This document shows positions 1 through 5,286 of a stretch of DNA of 10,620 bases, one piece after another. Numbering within the stretch: position 1 is the stretch's first letter; each line of letters starts with the position of its first letter. The translations under genes were made by a program, and so were the position numbers. The stretch covers positions 1 to 10,620 of the forward strand of contig CAINWJ010000133.1 of the NCBI GenBank assembly GCA_903854455.1, in the 5' to 3' direction. The notes below the pieces were generated by a model. The model had not been told where the DNA came from and ran no database searches. It was given only the letters and a program-made list of their open reading frames with translations. This DNA comes from Candidatus Peribacteria bacterium. GTDB taxonomy: Bacteria; Patescibacteriota; Gracilibacteria; Peribacterales; Peribacteraceae.

Positions 1-287
1 AGCCCCTCTCCCGAGGGGAGAGGGGAAGAATGTTGCCAACATGCATTCCAGTTGCCTCCGATGCCGAGGTTCTTCTCATTACGCTTGAATGTGATTCTTG
101 GATCTTTGAGGTATCGCTGGATGTGAGACTGCGTATCTTCCCGCTTAGAGCAGTCATCGCGGATCAGGAGCTGCCAATCCGTGAACGTCTGCGCGAGGAT
201 CGATTCCACCGCTGCCGTGATGTGCTCACGTTTGGGTTCGTACGCCGGCATGCAGATCAGAACACGTGGTATGTGGGATGTGGAAAT
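1..287 (-). CDS. Family-2 glycosyltransferase, N-terminal part (runs off the left edge)
   Basis: The minus strand is open from about 326 down to base 1 and reads as the start of a GT-A fold, family-2 glycosyltransferase, which would transfer a sugar from a nucleotide-sugar donor during glycan assembly. Visible features are the first strand and loop PRVLICMPAYEP, the helix and AQTFTDWQLLIRDD segment with its Asp pair, and FKRNEKNLGIGGNWNACW, all typical of the nucleotide-binding half. There is no in-frame ATG, GTG or TTG before the first beta strand. The first ATG (249-251) would remove that strand. I favour a non-standard ATT at 285-287, because a -10-like TATACC (298-293) lies 5 nt before it; ATA at 270-272 or a sequencing error are alternatives. 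Near the left edge the frame runs into a palindrome (3-25) coding SSPLPSGEG, so a repeat seems to be inserted in the gene. The family call is firm; the start is not. Confidence 0.8.
   Translation of the reverse strand, partial: MSTSHIPRVLICMPAYEPKREHITAAVESILAQTFTDWQLLIRDDCSKREDTQSHIQRYLKDPRITFKRNEKNLGIGGNWNACWQHSSPLPSGEG
3..25. repeat. Perfect C-rich palindrome inside the partial GT2 gene
   Basis: CCCCTCTCCC (3-12) pairs perfectly with GGGAGAGGGG (16-25) around a 3-nt loop. It lies within the open frame of the minus-strand glycosyltransferase and is followed by AAGAATG, much as the palindrome at 6159-6196 is followed by AATG. It looks like one copy of a dispersed C-rich palindromic element. 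Confidence 0.7.
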
Positions 288-308
288 AGGATGGTATAGA
301 CTTATGAA

Positions 309-411
309 GTATCCTGTATTCAGTATTCAGTATTCAGTATATTGCATCCAGTCAATCGGGAGCATCGAATACTCCATACTGGATACTTGATACTAAATAC
401 TCCTGATACTG
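309..411. repeat. Heptamer array in inverted arms (GTATTCA / NATACTN)
   Basis: The left arm (309-343) is five 7-nt units in strict register: GTATCCT, three copies of GTATTCA, then GTATATT. After about 24 nt of spacer the right arm (368-411) has six units of the complementary type (AATACTC, CATACTG, GATACTT, GATACTA, AATACTC and, after a 2-nt slip, GATACTG). The arms can pair into a long imperfect hairpin. The same unit family and arrangement recurs at 5189-5281. The style resembles the short tandemly repeated heptamers (STRR) known from cyanobacteria. Most of the 327-441 gap between the divergent genes is this array. Confidence 0.85.
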
Positions 412-435
412 TTATTTTTACAGCTTTCACACAAT
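387..435 (+). promoter_or_regulatory. Candidate promoter of the dehydratase gene
   Basis: Two readings are possible. TTGATA (387-392) and TGTTAT (410-415) form a -35/-10 pair with 17-nt spacing, with the -35 lying inside the heptamer array. Alternatively CACAAT (430-435) sits exactly 6 nt before the ATG, matching the leaderless arrangement at other starts here. Neither is a strong consensus match. Confidence 0.3.
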
Positions 436-441
436 TGTTCC

Positions 442-1515
442 ATGAAGCGCGTCCTCTTAACCGGCATCGACGGATTCATCGGCCATCACGTCGCTGAAGG
501 AATTCTCAAGAATACCGATTGGAAACTGGTCGGCATGAGCAAGATCGACAGCGCATCGACGCTGCACCGGCTCACGGACATCGACCTCTGGAGCAGGCAG
601 TTCGCCGGTCGTGTCGACTTCATCTACCACGATCTCCGCGCACCCATCAATCCGTACATCGCCAACCGCATCGGACCGGTGACAGCCATTCTGCATCTTG
701 CGGCGTCCACACACGTTGATCGATCCATCGAATGTCCCATGGAGTTCGTTCAGGACAACGTCGTTGGGACATGTAACCTCCTCGATTACGCCCGGACGTT
801 GGATGGTCTGGAGCTCTTCAACTACTTCTCCACGGATGAAGTCTTCGGTCCGGCGCCGGAGGGAGTCGCCTACAAGGAGTGGGACAGGTATATGTCTTCG
901 AATCCGTATGCCGCATCCAAGGCAGGAGGCGAGGAGCTCGCGTACAGCTACTACAACACCTACGGTTTGCCGGTGTTCATCACGCACACCATGAACGTTT
1001 TCGGTGAGCGGCAGCATCCCGAGAAATTCATTCCGAAGACCATCAATGCCGCGCGTCAGGGATCACGCCTCTTCATCCATTCCGACTCCTCCAGGACCAA
1101 GGCCGGCACGCGTCATTATGTCCATGCACGCAACGTCGCAGCGGCACTCCTCTTCCTCGTCGATCAGTTCGAGAAGGGTGCGAAGATCGTCGGTGACAAG
1201 TTCAACATCGTCGGTGAGCGGGAAGTGGATAATCTGACGCTGGCGCAGGCGATCGCAAAGGTGGTCGGCAAACCTCTCAACTATGAATTGGTGGATTTCC
1301 ACTCCAGCCGTCCGGGGCACGATCTTCGCTACGCGCTCGATGGTGCCAAGCTCAAGGCCATGGGCTTCGAGTATCCGAAGACCTTCGAGCAGAGTCTCCA
1401 GAAGACCGTTGAGTGGTACCTGAAGCATGAGGAGTGGCTGCTCGCGGATTTCTCGCAGTCGCAGTTTGCAAATGAGGCGAAGGCGTTTCAGGGGAAGGGG
1501 AGGAAGGGCGTCTAA
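442..1515 (+). CDS. rmlB: NAD-dependent nucleotide-sugar 4,6-dehydratase (RmlB-like, extended SDR)
   Basis: A cytoplasmic enzyme of the extended short-chain dehydrogenase family, most like dTDP-glucose 4,6-dehydratase. It would convert an NDP-hexose to the 4-keto-6-deoxy sugar used for rhamnose and other deoxysugars. At 357 aa it has the usual family length. The NAD-binding Rossmann motif is G8-I-D-G11-F-I-G14. HLAASTHVDRSI (85-96) matches the RmlB HLAAESHVDRSI region. STDEVFG (130-136) carries the Asp-Glu pair typical of dehydratases rather than simple epimerases. The catalytic YxxxK is Y156/K160, followed by NVFGERQHPEKFIPK, which resembles the RmlB NNYGPYQFPEKLIP segment. ATG 442 starts directly at the first Rossmann strand, and no Shine-Dalgarno is visible. 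The exact nucleotide (dTDP, UDP, CDP or GDP) cannot be fixed from sequence alone. Hairpins follow the stop, with no other rml gene beside it in the window. Confidence 0.85.
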   Translation: MKRVLLTGIDGFIGHHVAEGILKNTDWKLVGMSKIDSASTLHRLTDIDLWSRQFAGRVDFIYHDLRAPINPYIANRIGPVTAILHLAASTHVDRSIECPMEFVQDNVVGTCNLLDYARTLDGLELFNYFSTDEVFGPAPEGVAYKEWDRYMSSNPYAASKAGGEELAYSYYNTYGLPVFITHTMNVFGERQHPEKFIPKTINAARQGSRLFIHSDSSRTKAGTRHYVHARNVAAALLFLVDQFEKGAKIVGDKFNIVGEREVDNLTLAQAIAKVVGKPLNYELVDFHSSRPGHDLRYALDGAKLKAMGFEYPKTFEQSLQKTVEWYLKHEEWLLADFSQSQFANEAKAFQGKGRKGV

Positions 1516-1536
1516 CGTTTCGGCGTATATCATATT

Positions 1537-1576
1537 CAGCACCTGTACAATTTGCCCGAAGGGCTCACAGGTGCTG
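1537..1576. other. Nested hairpin after the dehydratase gene
   Basis: CAGCACCTGT (1537-1546) pairs perfectly with ACAGGTGCTG (1567-1576). Inside the 20-nt loop GCCC-GAA-GGGC (1554-1564) forms a second small hairpin. It begins 21 nt after the stop codon. No U-run follows on either strand, so it is not a textbook intrinsic terminator. It may be an RNA processing or stability element, a Rho-type end, or a palindromic repeat. Confidence 0.7.
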
Positions 1577-1590
1577 GATACAAGAGAGGA

Positions 1591-1625
1591 GGTGGCGCAT
1601 CCATTAAAATTCAAAGCGCGCCACC
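1591..1625. other. Second hairpin in the 1516-1670 gap
   Basis: GGTGGCGC (1591-1598) is the exact reverse complement of GCGCCACC (1618-1625), with a 19-nt A/T-rich loop. Together with the hairpin at 1537-1576 it makes a tandem pair of strong stems just outside the inverted-repeat cassette that begins at 1645. Confidence 0.65.
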
Positions 1626-1644
1626 GACGAACCGCATACGCCGT

Positions 1645-1669
1645 GTTGTGCGAGCGTTTGAAAATTTGC
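1645..1669 (+). repeat. Left inverted repeat (IR-L) of the small-ORF cassette
   Basis: IR-L is GTTGTGCGA (1645-1653), a 3-nt GCG, then TTTGAAAATTTGC (1657-1669). Its partner lies inverted at 1938-1961. The two copies share 22 identical bases and differ only in the 3-nt versus 2-nt centre. The arm ends one base before the stop codon of the enclosed ORF. Confidence 0.85.
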
Positions 1670-1670
1670 C

Positions 1671-1925
1671 TTATTTTGCGTTGATCAGATTCAACACACC
1701 TTGGATCTGTTCACGAGGATTTCCTTTTGCAACGAAAGCTTCAAAGACTGCGCCTTCAATCTCTGAGGCAACAGGTGATTCTTGTGCCTTGAGTTGTTTA
1801 TACGAACCCCAACCCTGTCCCGCAATTATTTGAGTGCCATCAAGTCCATGAGGTCCGGGGACAGGGAGAACTGTATGCTCAAGTATGTCACTGACTATAG
1901 ATTGAGCTTGTTGAGATAATTGCAT
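1671..1925 (-). CDS. Small uncharacterised protein (84 aa) inside the inverted-repeat cassette
   Basis: I do not recognise this protein. It is predicted soluble with no signal peptide or membrane segment. A helical start (MQLSQQAQSIVSDILEH) is followed by a Gly/Pro-rich middle (LPVPGPHGLDGTQIIAGQGWGSYKQ) and a helical C-terminus ending GVLNLINAK. I chose the ATG at 1925 over an upstream in-frame ATG at 1958, because a good extended -10 (TGCTACAAT, 1940-1932) lies between them and ends exactly 6 nt before 1925. The protein-like composition, the dedicated promoter and the exact fit between inverted repeats argue that the gene is real. It could be an accessory or toxin/antitoxin-sized factor, but nothing in the sequence shows which. 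It is divergent from the recombinase gene that starts 101 nt away. Confidence 0.55.
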   Translation of the reverse strand: MQLSQQAQSIVSDILEHTVLPVPGPHGLDGTQIIAGQGWGSYKQLKAQESPVASEIEGAVFEAFVAKGNPREQIQGVLNLINAK

Positions 1926-1931
1926 AATTGT

Positions 1932-1960
1932 ATTGTAGCAAATTTTCAAATGTCGCACAA
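1932..1960 (-). promoter_or_regulatory. Promoter of the small ORF, overlapping the right inverted repeat
   Basis: On the minus strand TTGTGC (1960-1955, weak -35) is followed after 17 nt by TACAAT (1937-1932), preceded by TGC to give an extended -10. The ATG is 6 nt further on, so the message is probably leaderless. The -35 and the TGC lie inside IR-R, while the TACAAT lies just inside the cassette. Confidence 0.5.
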
Positions 1961-1961
1961 C
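1938..1961 (-). repeat. Right inverted repeat (IR-R) of the small-ORF cassette
   Basis: Read on the minus strand this is GTTGTGCGA, a 2-nt CA, then TTTGAAAATTTGC, matching IR-L at 1645-1669 in inverted orientation. It lies 65 nt before the recombinase start codon. Confidence 0.85.
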
Positions 1962-2026
1962 TCCTCCCTATACGAATACTTAGCCATCCAAGTTTTGATG
2001 TTGCATCTTATACGCAGTGAATTAGA

Positions 2027-2875
2027 ATGACGAATATGCAGAACATTGTACGAAACGCACAGATTGATGCAGCTCTGAAGCGAGCAGAAGAGGAGATGCG
2101 GCTACGGGGGTTCAGTCGTAGGACGATCTCTACATACCTCCACGCGTTGCGTCAGTACTTCGCATTCAGAAACACTAATGATCCATCACTCAATGAAGAG
2201 AACATCCGTCAGTTTCTCTTGCAGCGCGAACAAGACGGCAGCTGCGCGCAGACCCGCAACGTCCTTCTCCATGCCATCAAATATTTCTATCGCGATGTCC
2301 TTCGTGCACGTCAGACGATCGGCATTCGTCCGGCAAAGGAAGCAAGTACGCTGCCTGTCATTCTTTCCAGAGACGAGATCCGTTCGATGCTCTCGGTGAC
2401 GAAAAACGGAAAACATCGGCTGATGCTCGCATTGGCATACGGAGCGGGACTACGGGTGAGTGAAGTGATCACACTCCGCGTGCGCGATCTGGATCTCCCT
2501 GGACTGCAGATTCATCTGAAGGCCGCCAAGGGTAACAAGGATCGCGTCACGCTTTTTCCGGAATCCATCAGAACGGATATCCAAAATCTGATCGCGGGAC
2601 GATCGCCTGATGACCTGGTATTCGAGAGCGAGCGAGGCGGCATGTTATCCGCACGCACTGCTCAGGCAGTATTCGCTCACACATTGGTGAAGGCGGAGAT
2701 TGCCAAACCTGCGACATTCCATTCGTTGCGGCACAGTTTCGCCACGCACCTCCTGGAGAACGGCACGGATGTCCGGTACGTGCAGGAACTATTGGGACAT
2801 GCGAGCATCCGCACGACGCAGCGATATACTCACGTCACGAATCCTGCCATTCGCAATATCCGCAGTCCACTATGA
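2027..2875 (+). CDS. Tyrosine recombinase (XerC/XerD/phage integrase family)
   Basis: A 282-aa site-specific recombinase with the full two-domain layout. The N-terminal core-binding (SAM-like) domain is about residues 15-95 (RRTISTYLHALRQYFAF), and the catalytic domain about 108-275. All the expected active-site residues are visible: R143 in AGLRVSEV, K168 in AAKGNKDR, H232 and R235 in FHSLRHSF, H258 in LLGHAS, and nucleophile Y267 in TTQRYTHV. It cuts and rejoins DNA through a 3'-phosphotyrosine link. It is slightly shorter than typical XerC/D (about 300 aa) and could be a chromosome-resolving Xer protein or a dedicated invertase or integrase. Its stop overlaps the start of the following glycosyltransferase gene (ATGA), so the two are probably translationally coupled. 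No Shine-Dalgarno or strong promoter is visible; TATACG (2009-2014) is a weak -10. The adjacent inverted-repeat cassette is a candidate substrate, which is inference only. Confidence 0.92.
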   Translation: MTNMQNIVRNAQIDAALKRAEEEMRLRGFSRRTISTYLHALRQYFAFRNTNDPSLNEENIRQFLLQREQDGSCAQTRNVLLHAIKYFYRDVLRARQTIGIRPAKEASTLPVILSRDEIRSMLSVTKNGKHRLMLALAYGAGLRVSEVITLRVRDLDLPGLQIHLKAAKGNKDRVTLFPESIRTDIQNLIAGRSPDDLVFESERGGMLSARTAQAVFAHTLVKAEIAKPATFHSLRHSFATHLLENGTDVRYVQELLGHASIRTTQRYTHVTNPAIRNIRSPL

Positions 2876-5208
2876 AGATCGTGCTTGCCACCGGCATCTA
2901 TCCTCCCGATATCGGTGGTCCAGCGACCTACGTTCGTGCATTGGCTGATCAGCTGAATCGACTGGGTCATCAGGTCATTGTCATAACCTACGGGAAGGTC
3001 GATACAAAGACGACGACGATCTGGCAAGACGGTGCATGGCAGGTGGTTTCCGTTCCGTGGAAAGGCAAGCCGATTCTCCGATGGTTCTTGTTTGCCCGCG
3101 CATTGAAGAAATTTGCCGCAGATGCCGATATTGTTGAGGCATTTTCCTCAGTAAGCGTTGGCGTGCCGATTGCACTGGCGCGACTTCGGAAACCCAGGAA
3201 GATTTTGAGACTCGGTGGGGATTTCGCGTGGGAACGATACACCGATCGCGGTGGAGAACTGGGACTCAGTGCTTGGTATATTTCGCAACCAACGTCGCAG
3301 TGGTTGATGGCTAGACTCCTCAAGATTTTCGATCACATCGTTTTCTCGACCGGGTTCCAGCAGGAGATCTACCGGAAGCATTACAGGCAGTTGCCGGGGT
3401 ATTCGGTCATTGAGAATGCCCTGAACCACTCGCTTCGCTCGGATTCAGGGCAAGCTCTTTTTCATGCGCAGCATCGACCGTTTCGTCTACTTATCCTGAG
3501 TCGCTTGGTGCGGTTCAAGAGTTATTCGTCGCTGATTGCGGCATTGTCTACATTGCCCGATGTAACATTGACGATAGTCGGTGATGGACCGGAGGAGAAA
3601 AGATTGAAGCTACAGGTCACGGCACTGCATCTGGAAAATCGGGTGAAATTTGTTCCACCGGTGGGTGGAGATGAGAAGCGGCGGATTTTTGCCGAGCACG
3701 ATTTGCTCGTCATTCCATCGATTACCGAGATCAGTCCGAATGCGGCACTGGAGGCGCGAGCGGCAGGATTGCCGGTGTTGCTTACGAAGGAGACCGGATT
3801 GAGTGATGGGCTGACACAGGGAATGTTTTTGGCGGATTTACGGATGCCTGATCAGATTGCGGTCGCGATTCGATCGATCATGGATCGGTACGATCAGTGT
3901 GCGGTGCAGGCGACAGCGCCATTCACGAAGCGAGGGTGGAAGGAGGTAGCGGAAGAACATGTCATGTTGTTTGAAAGATTAATGTCCGATCATATGTCTG
4001 GAGCAGCAGCTCTCCGCGGCTGCGACCCAAGAAAAACAAACAAGAAATTATTGATGATCTCCGGCGACCGATCGGTGCTTGCCGGCAAGCGCAGTGCGTT
4101 TGCGCAAATGCTGGAGGAGTTTTCGAAGCACTGGGAGAGAGTCGATATCATTTGTCCTTGGGTCAAATGCCCAATGCCCAATGCCCCAGCCTTCGTTCCT
4201 GCGGGAGCTACGGCCGGCAGGCAATGCCCAAATAATTCCCAATCACCAATTCCCAATGTCTTTTTTCATGTTTCACCTCACGGTCTTTGGTACCAGCCGT
4301 TCTGGATCAAGAAGCAAGGAACAGCATTGATTGATGAATACCATCATGACGTCATGACGGTTCATGAGTACCCACCGTTCTACAATGGCATCGGGGCGCG
4401 GATGCTGATGGGGAAGAGGAGGATTCCGTCGGTTCTCGAAGTTCACCACGTCGTCGGATGGCCGGTCGCTGCGTCGACTACCGAATGGATCGGCAGATGG
4501 ATGAGCCGCATCTTCCTGCCATCGCATGTCCGGCATTTCGATGCGGTGCGGATCGTGAGTCGCCCCGTCGGTGAGTTGCTGCGATCGTGGGGTATCGGAT
4601 CTGATCGGCTGAAGCTTGTTCCATCGTTCTATCTCAATACTGACGTTTGCCGGCCGGATCCAATGGCTCAGAAGAAATACGATTTGGTCTGCTGCGCGCG
4701 CTTGGTAGCCAATAAGGGTTTCGGCAAATTACTCCGAGCACTCAGTCAGTTGCCGAAGACAACATTGCTTTTGATCGGGGACGGACCACTGCGTTCATCA
4801 TTGGAATCGCGTGCGGCATCGCTTGGAATCGCACATCGGGTGACGTTTACAGGCTGGCTGCCAACGGAGCAGGACATCGCTGCGGGGATCAGGTCTGCTC
4901 GTTTGTTCGTGATGCCGTCGAAGAGTGAGGGCGGTCCCAGAGTGGCGATCGAGGCTCTGGCTTGTGGCGTTCCAGTTCTTGCAACTCGTGTAGGTATGAT
5001 GCCGGAGGTGATTGAAGATGGCGTGAACGGTGCATTCACAACTGGCACCGAGGAGGATTTGCAGGAAAAGATCAAATGGTTGCTTTCGAATGCAGTGGAA
5101 TTGAATCAGATGGGGAAACAGGCAGCTGCGATTGGCGCGAAGTTTGAGAAGAGGAAGATGGTTGGGGAATATGCAGAGTTTTTGATGAGTATTCGGTATC
5201 AAGTATGA
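2872..5208 (+). CDS. Tandem double GT-B glycosyltransferase (two GT4-like units fused, 778 aa)
   Basis: The reading frame encodes two complete GT4-type glycosyltransferases, about twice the usual 370-400 aa. Unit 1 (about 1-371) begins MKIVLATGIYPPDIGGPATYV, with the Gly-rich acceptor loop, LLILSRLVRFKSY, GDGPEE, and an E286(x7)E294 motif (EISPNAALE). Unit 2 (about 392-778) begins KLLMISGDRSVLAGKRSAF, which looks like an ordinary gene start, then has CCARLVANKGFGKLL, GDGPL and E686(x7)E694 (EGGPRVAIE). The linker (about 376-391, coded by 4000-4045) is low-complexity and overlaps a palindromic repeat. A second repeat (4166-4258) adds about 30 residues inside unit 2. Both units would be cytoplasmic, using nucleotide-sugar donors. 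Translation starts by ATGA overlap with the recombinase. Whether one fused protein is made, or unit 2 also starts internally (for example at ATG 4054), is unknown. The 3' end runs into a heptamer array. Confidence 0.88.
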   Translation: MKIVLATGIYPPDIGGPATYVRALADQLNRLGHQVIVITYGKVDTKTTTIWQDGAWQVVSVPWKGKPILRWFLFARALKKFAADADIVEAFSSVSVGVPIALARLRKPRKILRLGGDFAWERYTDRGGELGLSAWYISQPTSQWLMARLLKIFDHIVFSTGFQQEIYRKHYRQLPGYSVIENALNHSLRSDSGQALFHAQHRPFRLLILSRLVRFKSYSSLIAALSTLPDVTLTIVGDGPEEKRLKLQVTALHLENRVKFVPPVGGDEKRRIFAEHDLLVIPSITEISPNAALEARAAGLPVLLTKETGLSDGLTQGMFLADLRMPDQIAVAIRSIMDRYDQCAVQATAPFTKRGWKEVAEEHVMLFERLMSDHMSGAAALRGCDPRKTNKKLLMISGDRSVLAGKRSAFAQMLEEFSKHWERVDIICPWVKCPMPNAPAFVPAGATAGRQCPNNSQSPIPNVFFHVSPHGLWYQPFWIKKQGTALIDEYHHDVMTVHEYPPFYNGIGARMLMGKRRIPSVLEVHHVVGWPVAASTTEWIGRWMSRIFLPSHVRHFDAVRIVSRPVGELLRSWGIGSDRLKLVPSFYLNTDVCRPDPMAQKKYDLVCCARLVANKGFGKLLRALSQLPKTTLLLIGDGPLRSSLESRAASLGIAHRVTFTGWLPTEQDIAAGIRSARLFVMPSKSEGGPRVAIEALACGVPVLATRVGMMPEVIEDGVNGAFTTGTEEDLQEKIKWLLSNAVELNQMGKQAAAIGAKFEKRKMVGEYAEFLMSIRYQV
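4000..4028. repeat. Palindromic repeat at the glycosyltransferase fusion junction
   Basis: GCAGC (4003-4007) pairs with GCTGC (4019-4023), within a segment running from GGAGCAGCAG to GCTGCGACCC that codes the linker SGAAALRGCDPR. Related GC-rich words (CTCTGCGGAGCAGCC) occur in the insert at 6171-6186. It lies between the natural end of unit 1 and the gene-start-like beginning of unit 2. Confidence 0.45.
4166..4258. repeat. Compound heptamer and palindrome insertion inside glycosyltransferase unit 2
   Basis: Three tandem AATGCCC units (4166-4186) are followed by a palindromic core in which CCTGC (4198-4202) pairs with GCAGG (4217-4221). A second run of heptamers follows: AATGCCC, a 4-nt slip, AATTCCC, AATCACC, AATTCCC, AATG (4223-4258). 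The whole block stays in frame and codes a Pro/Ala-rich stretch (CPMPNAPAFVPAGATAGRQ and onward) between WVK and FFHVSPHG, both of which read as normal glycosyltransferase sequence. Confidence 0.8.
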
Positions 5209-5281
5209 AGTATTCAGTATGACGTTCTGATTGATTCGTTATTCTCGATTCTCAATACTCAATACTCAATACTCTATACTC
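5189..5281. repeat. Second heptamer array in inverted arms, overlapping a stop codon
   Basis: The left arm (5189-5223) has five units in register: GTATTCG, GTATCAA, GTATGAA, GTATTCA, GTATGAC. The right arm (5240-5281) has six: TATTCTC, GATTCTC, three AATACTC, then TATACTC. The left arm contains the last codons and the TGA (5206-5208) of the double glycosyltransferase. The right arm ends 5 nt before the next ATG. It belongs to the same family as 309-411. Confidence 0.85.
5275..5280 (+). promoter_or_regulatory. -10 element embedded in the heptamer array
   Basis: TATACT matches the TATAAT consensus at five of six positions and lies exactly 6 nt before ATG 5287. It is the last heptamer of the array, with A to T relative to the repeated AATACTC unit. 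The best -35 at 17-nt spacing is weak (TCAATA, 5252-5257). Confidence 0.4.
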
Positions 5282-5286
5282 GCCCC

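Larger units (their letters stand above)
1645..1961. mobile_element. 317-bp inverted-repeat-bounded single-gene cassette (possible invertible segment or MITE-like element)
   Basis: Two 24-25-nt inverted repeats enclose 268 bp that is filled almost entirely by one small minus-strand ORF. The stop codon abuts IR-L, and the ATG lies 12 nt inside IR-R with only a -10 box between. The interior looks richer in A/T than the flanking genes. I see no obvious target-site duplication. Two readings fit: a small mobile or MITE-like cassette, or a DNA segment inverted by a site-specific recombinase. A complete tyrosine recombinase starts 66 nt downstream. The inverted repeats are seen directly; the mobility or inversion is inferred. 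Confidence 0.5.

Noticed and set aside
309..411. CRISPR array
   Set aside because: The repeat unit is 7 nt with no unique spacers of about 30 nt, and no cas genes are present.
457..1017. Minus-strand 186-aa ORF
   Set aside because: It is antisense to the dehydratase gene, which has full catalytic motifs; the ORF is a codon-usage shadow.
1645..1669. dif-type XerC/D site
   Set aside because: The arm does not show the 11-6-11 layout with partly palindromic arms and a central hexamer typical of dif.
1510..1670. Integron attC site next to the tyrosine recombinase
   Set aside because: GTCTAAC at 1510-1516 fits the RYYYAAC end, and hairpins follow, but no matching GTTRRRY end is found at the right place. 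The recombinase also shows no evident integron-specific insert.
2872..5208. Frameshift joining two genes
   Set aside because: The frame is continuous through the junction without any shift. The fusion is in frame, so a sequencing frameshift is not needed to explain it.
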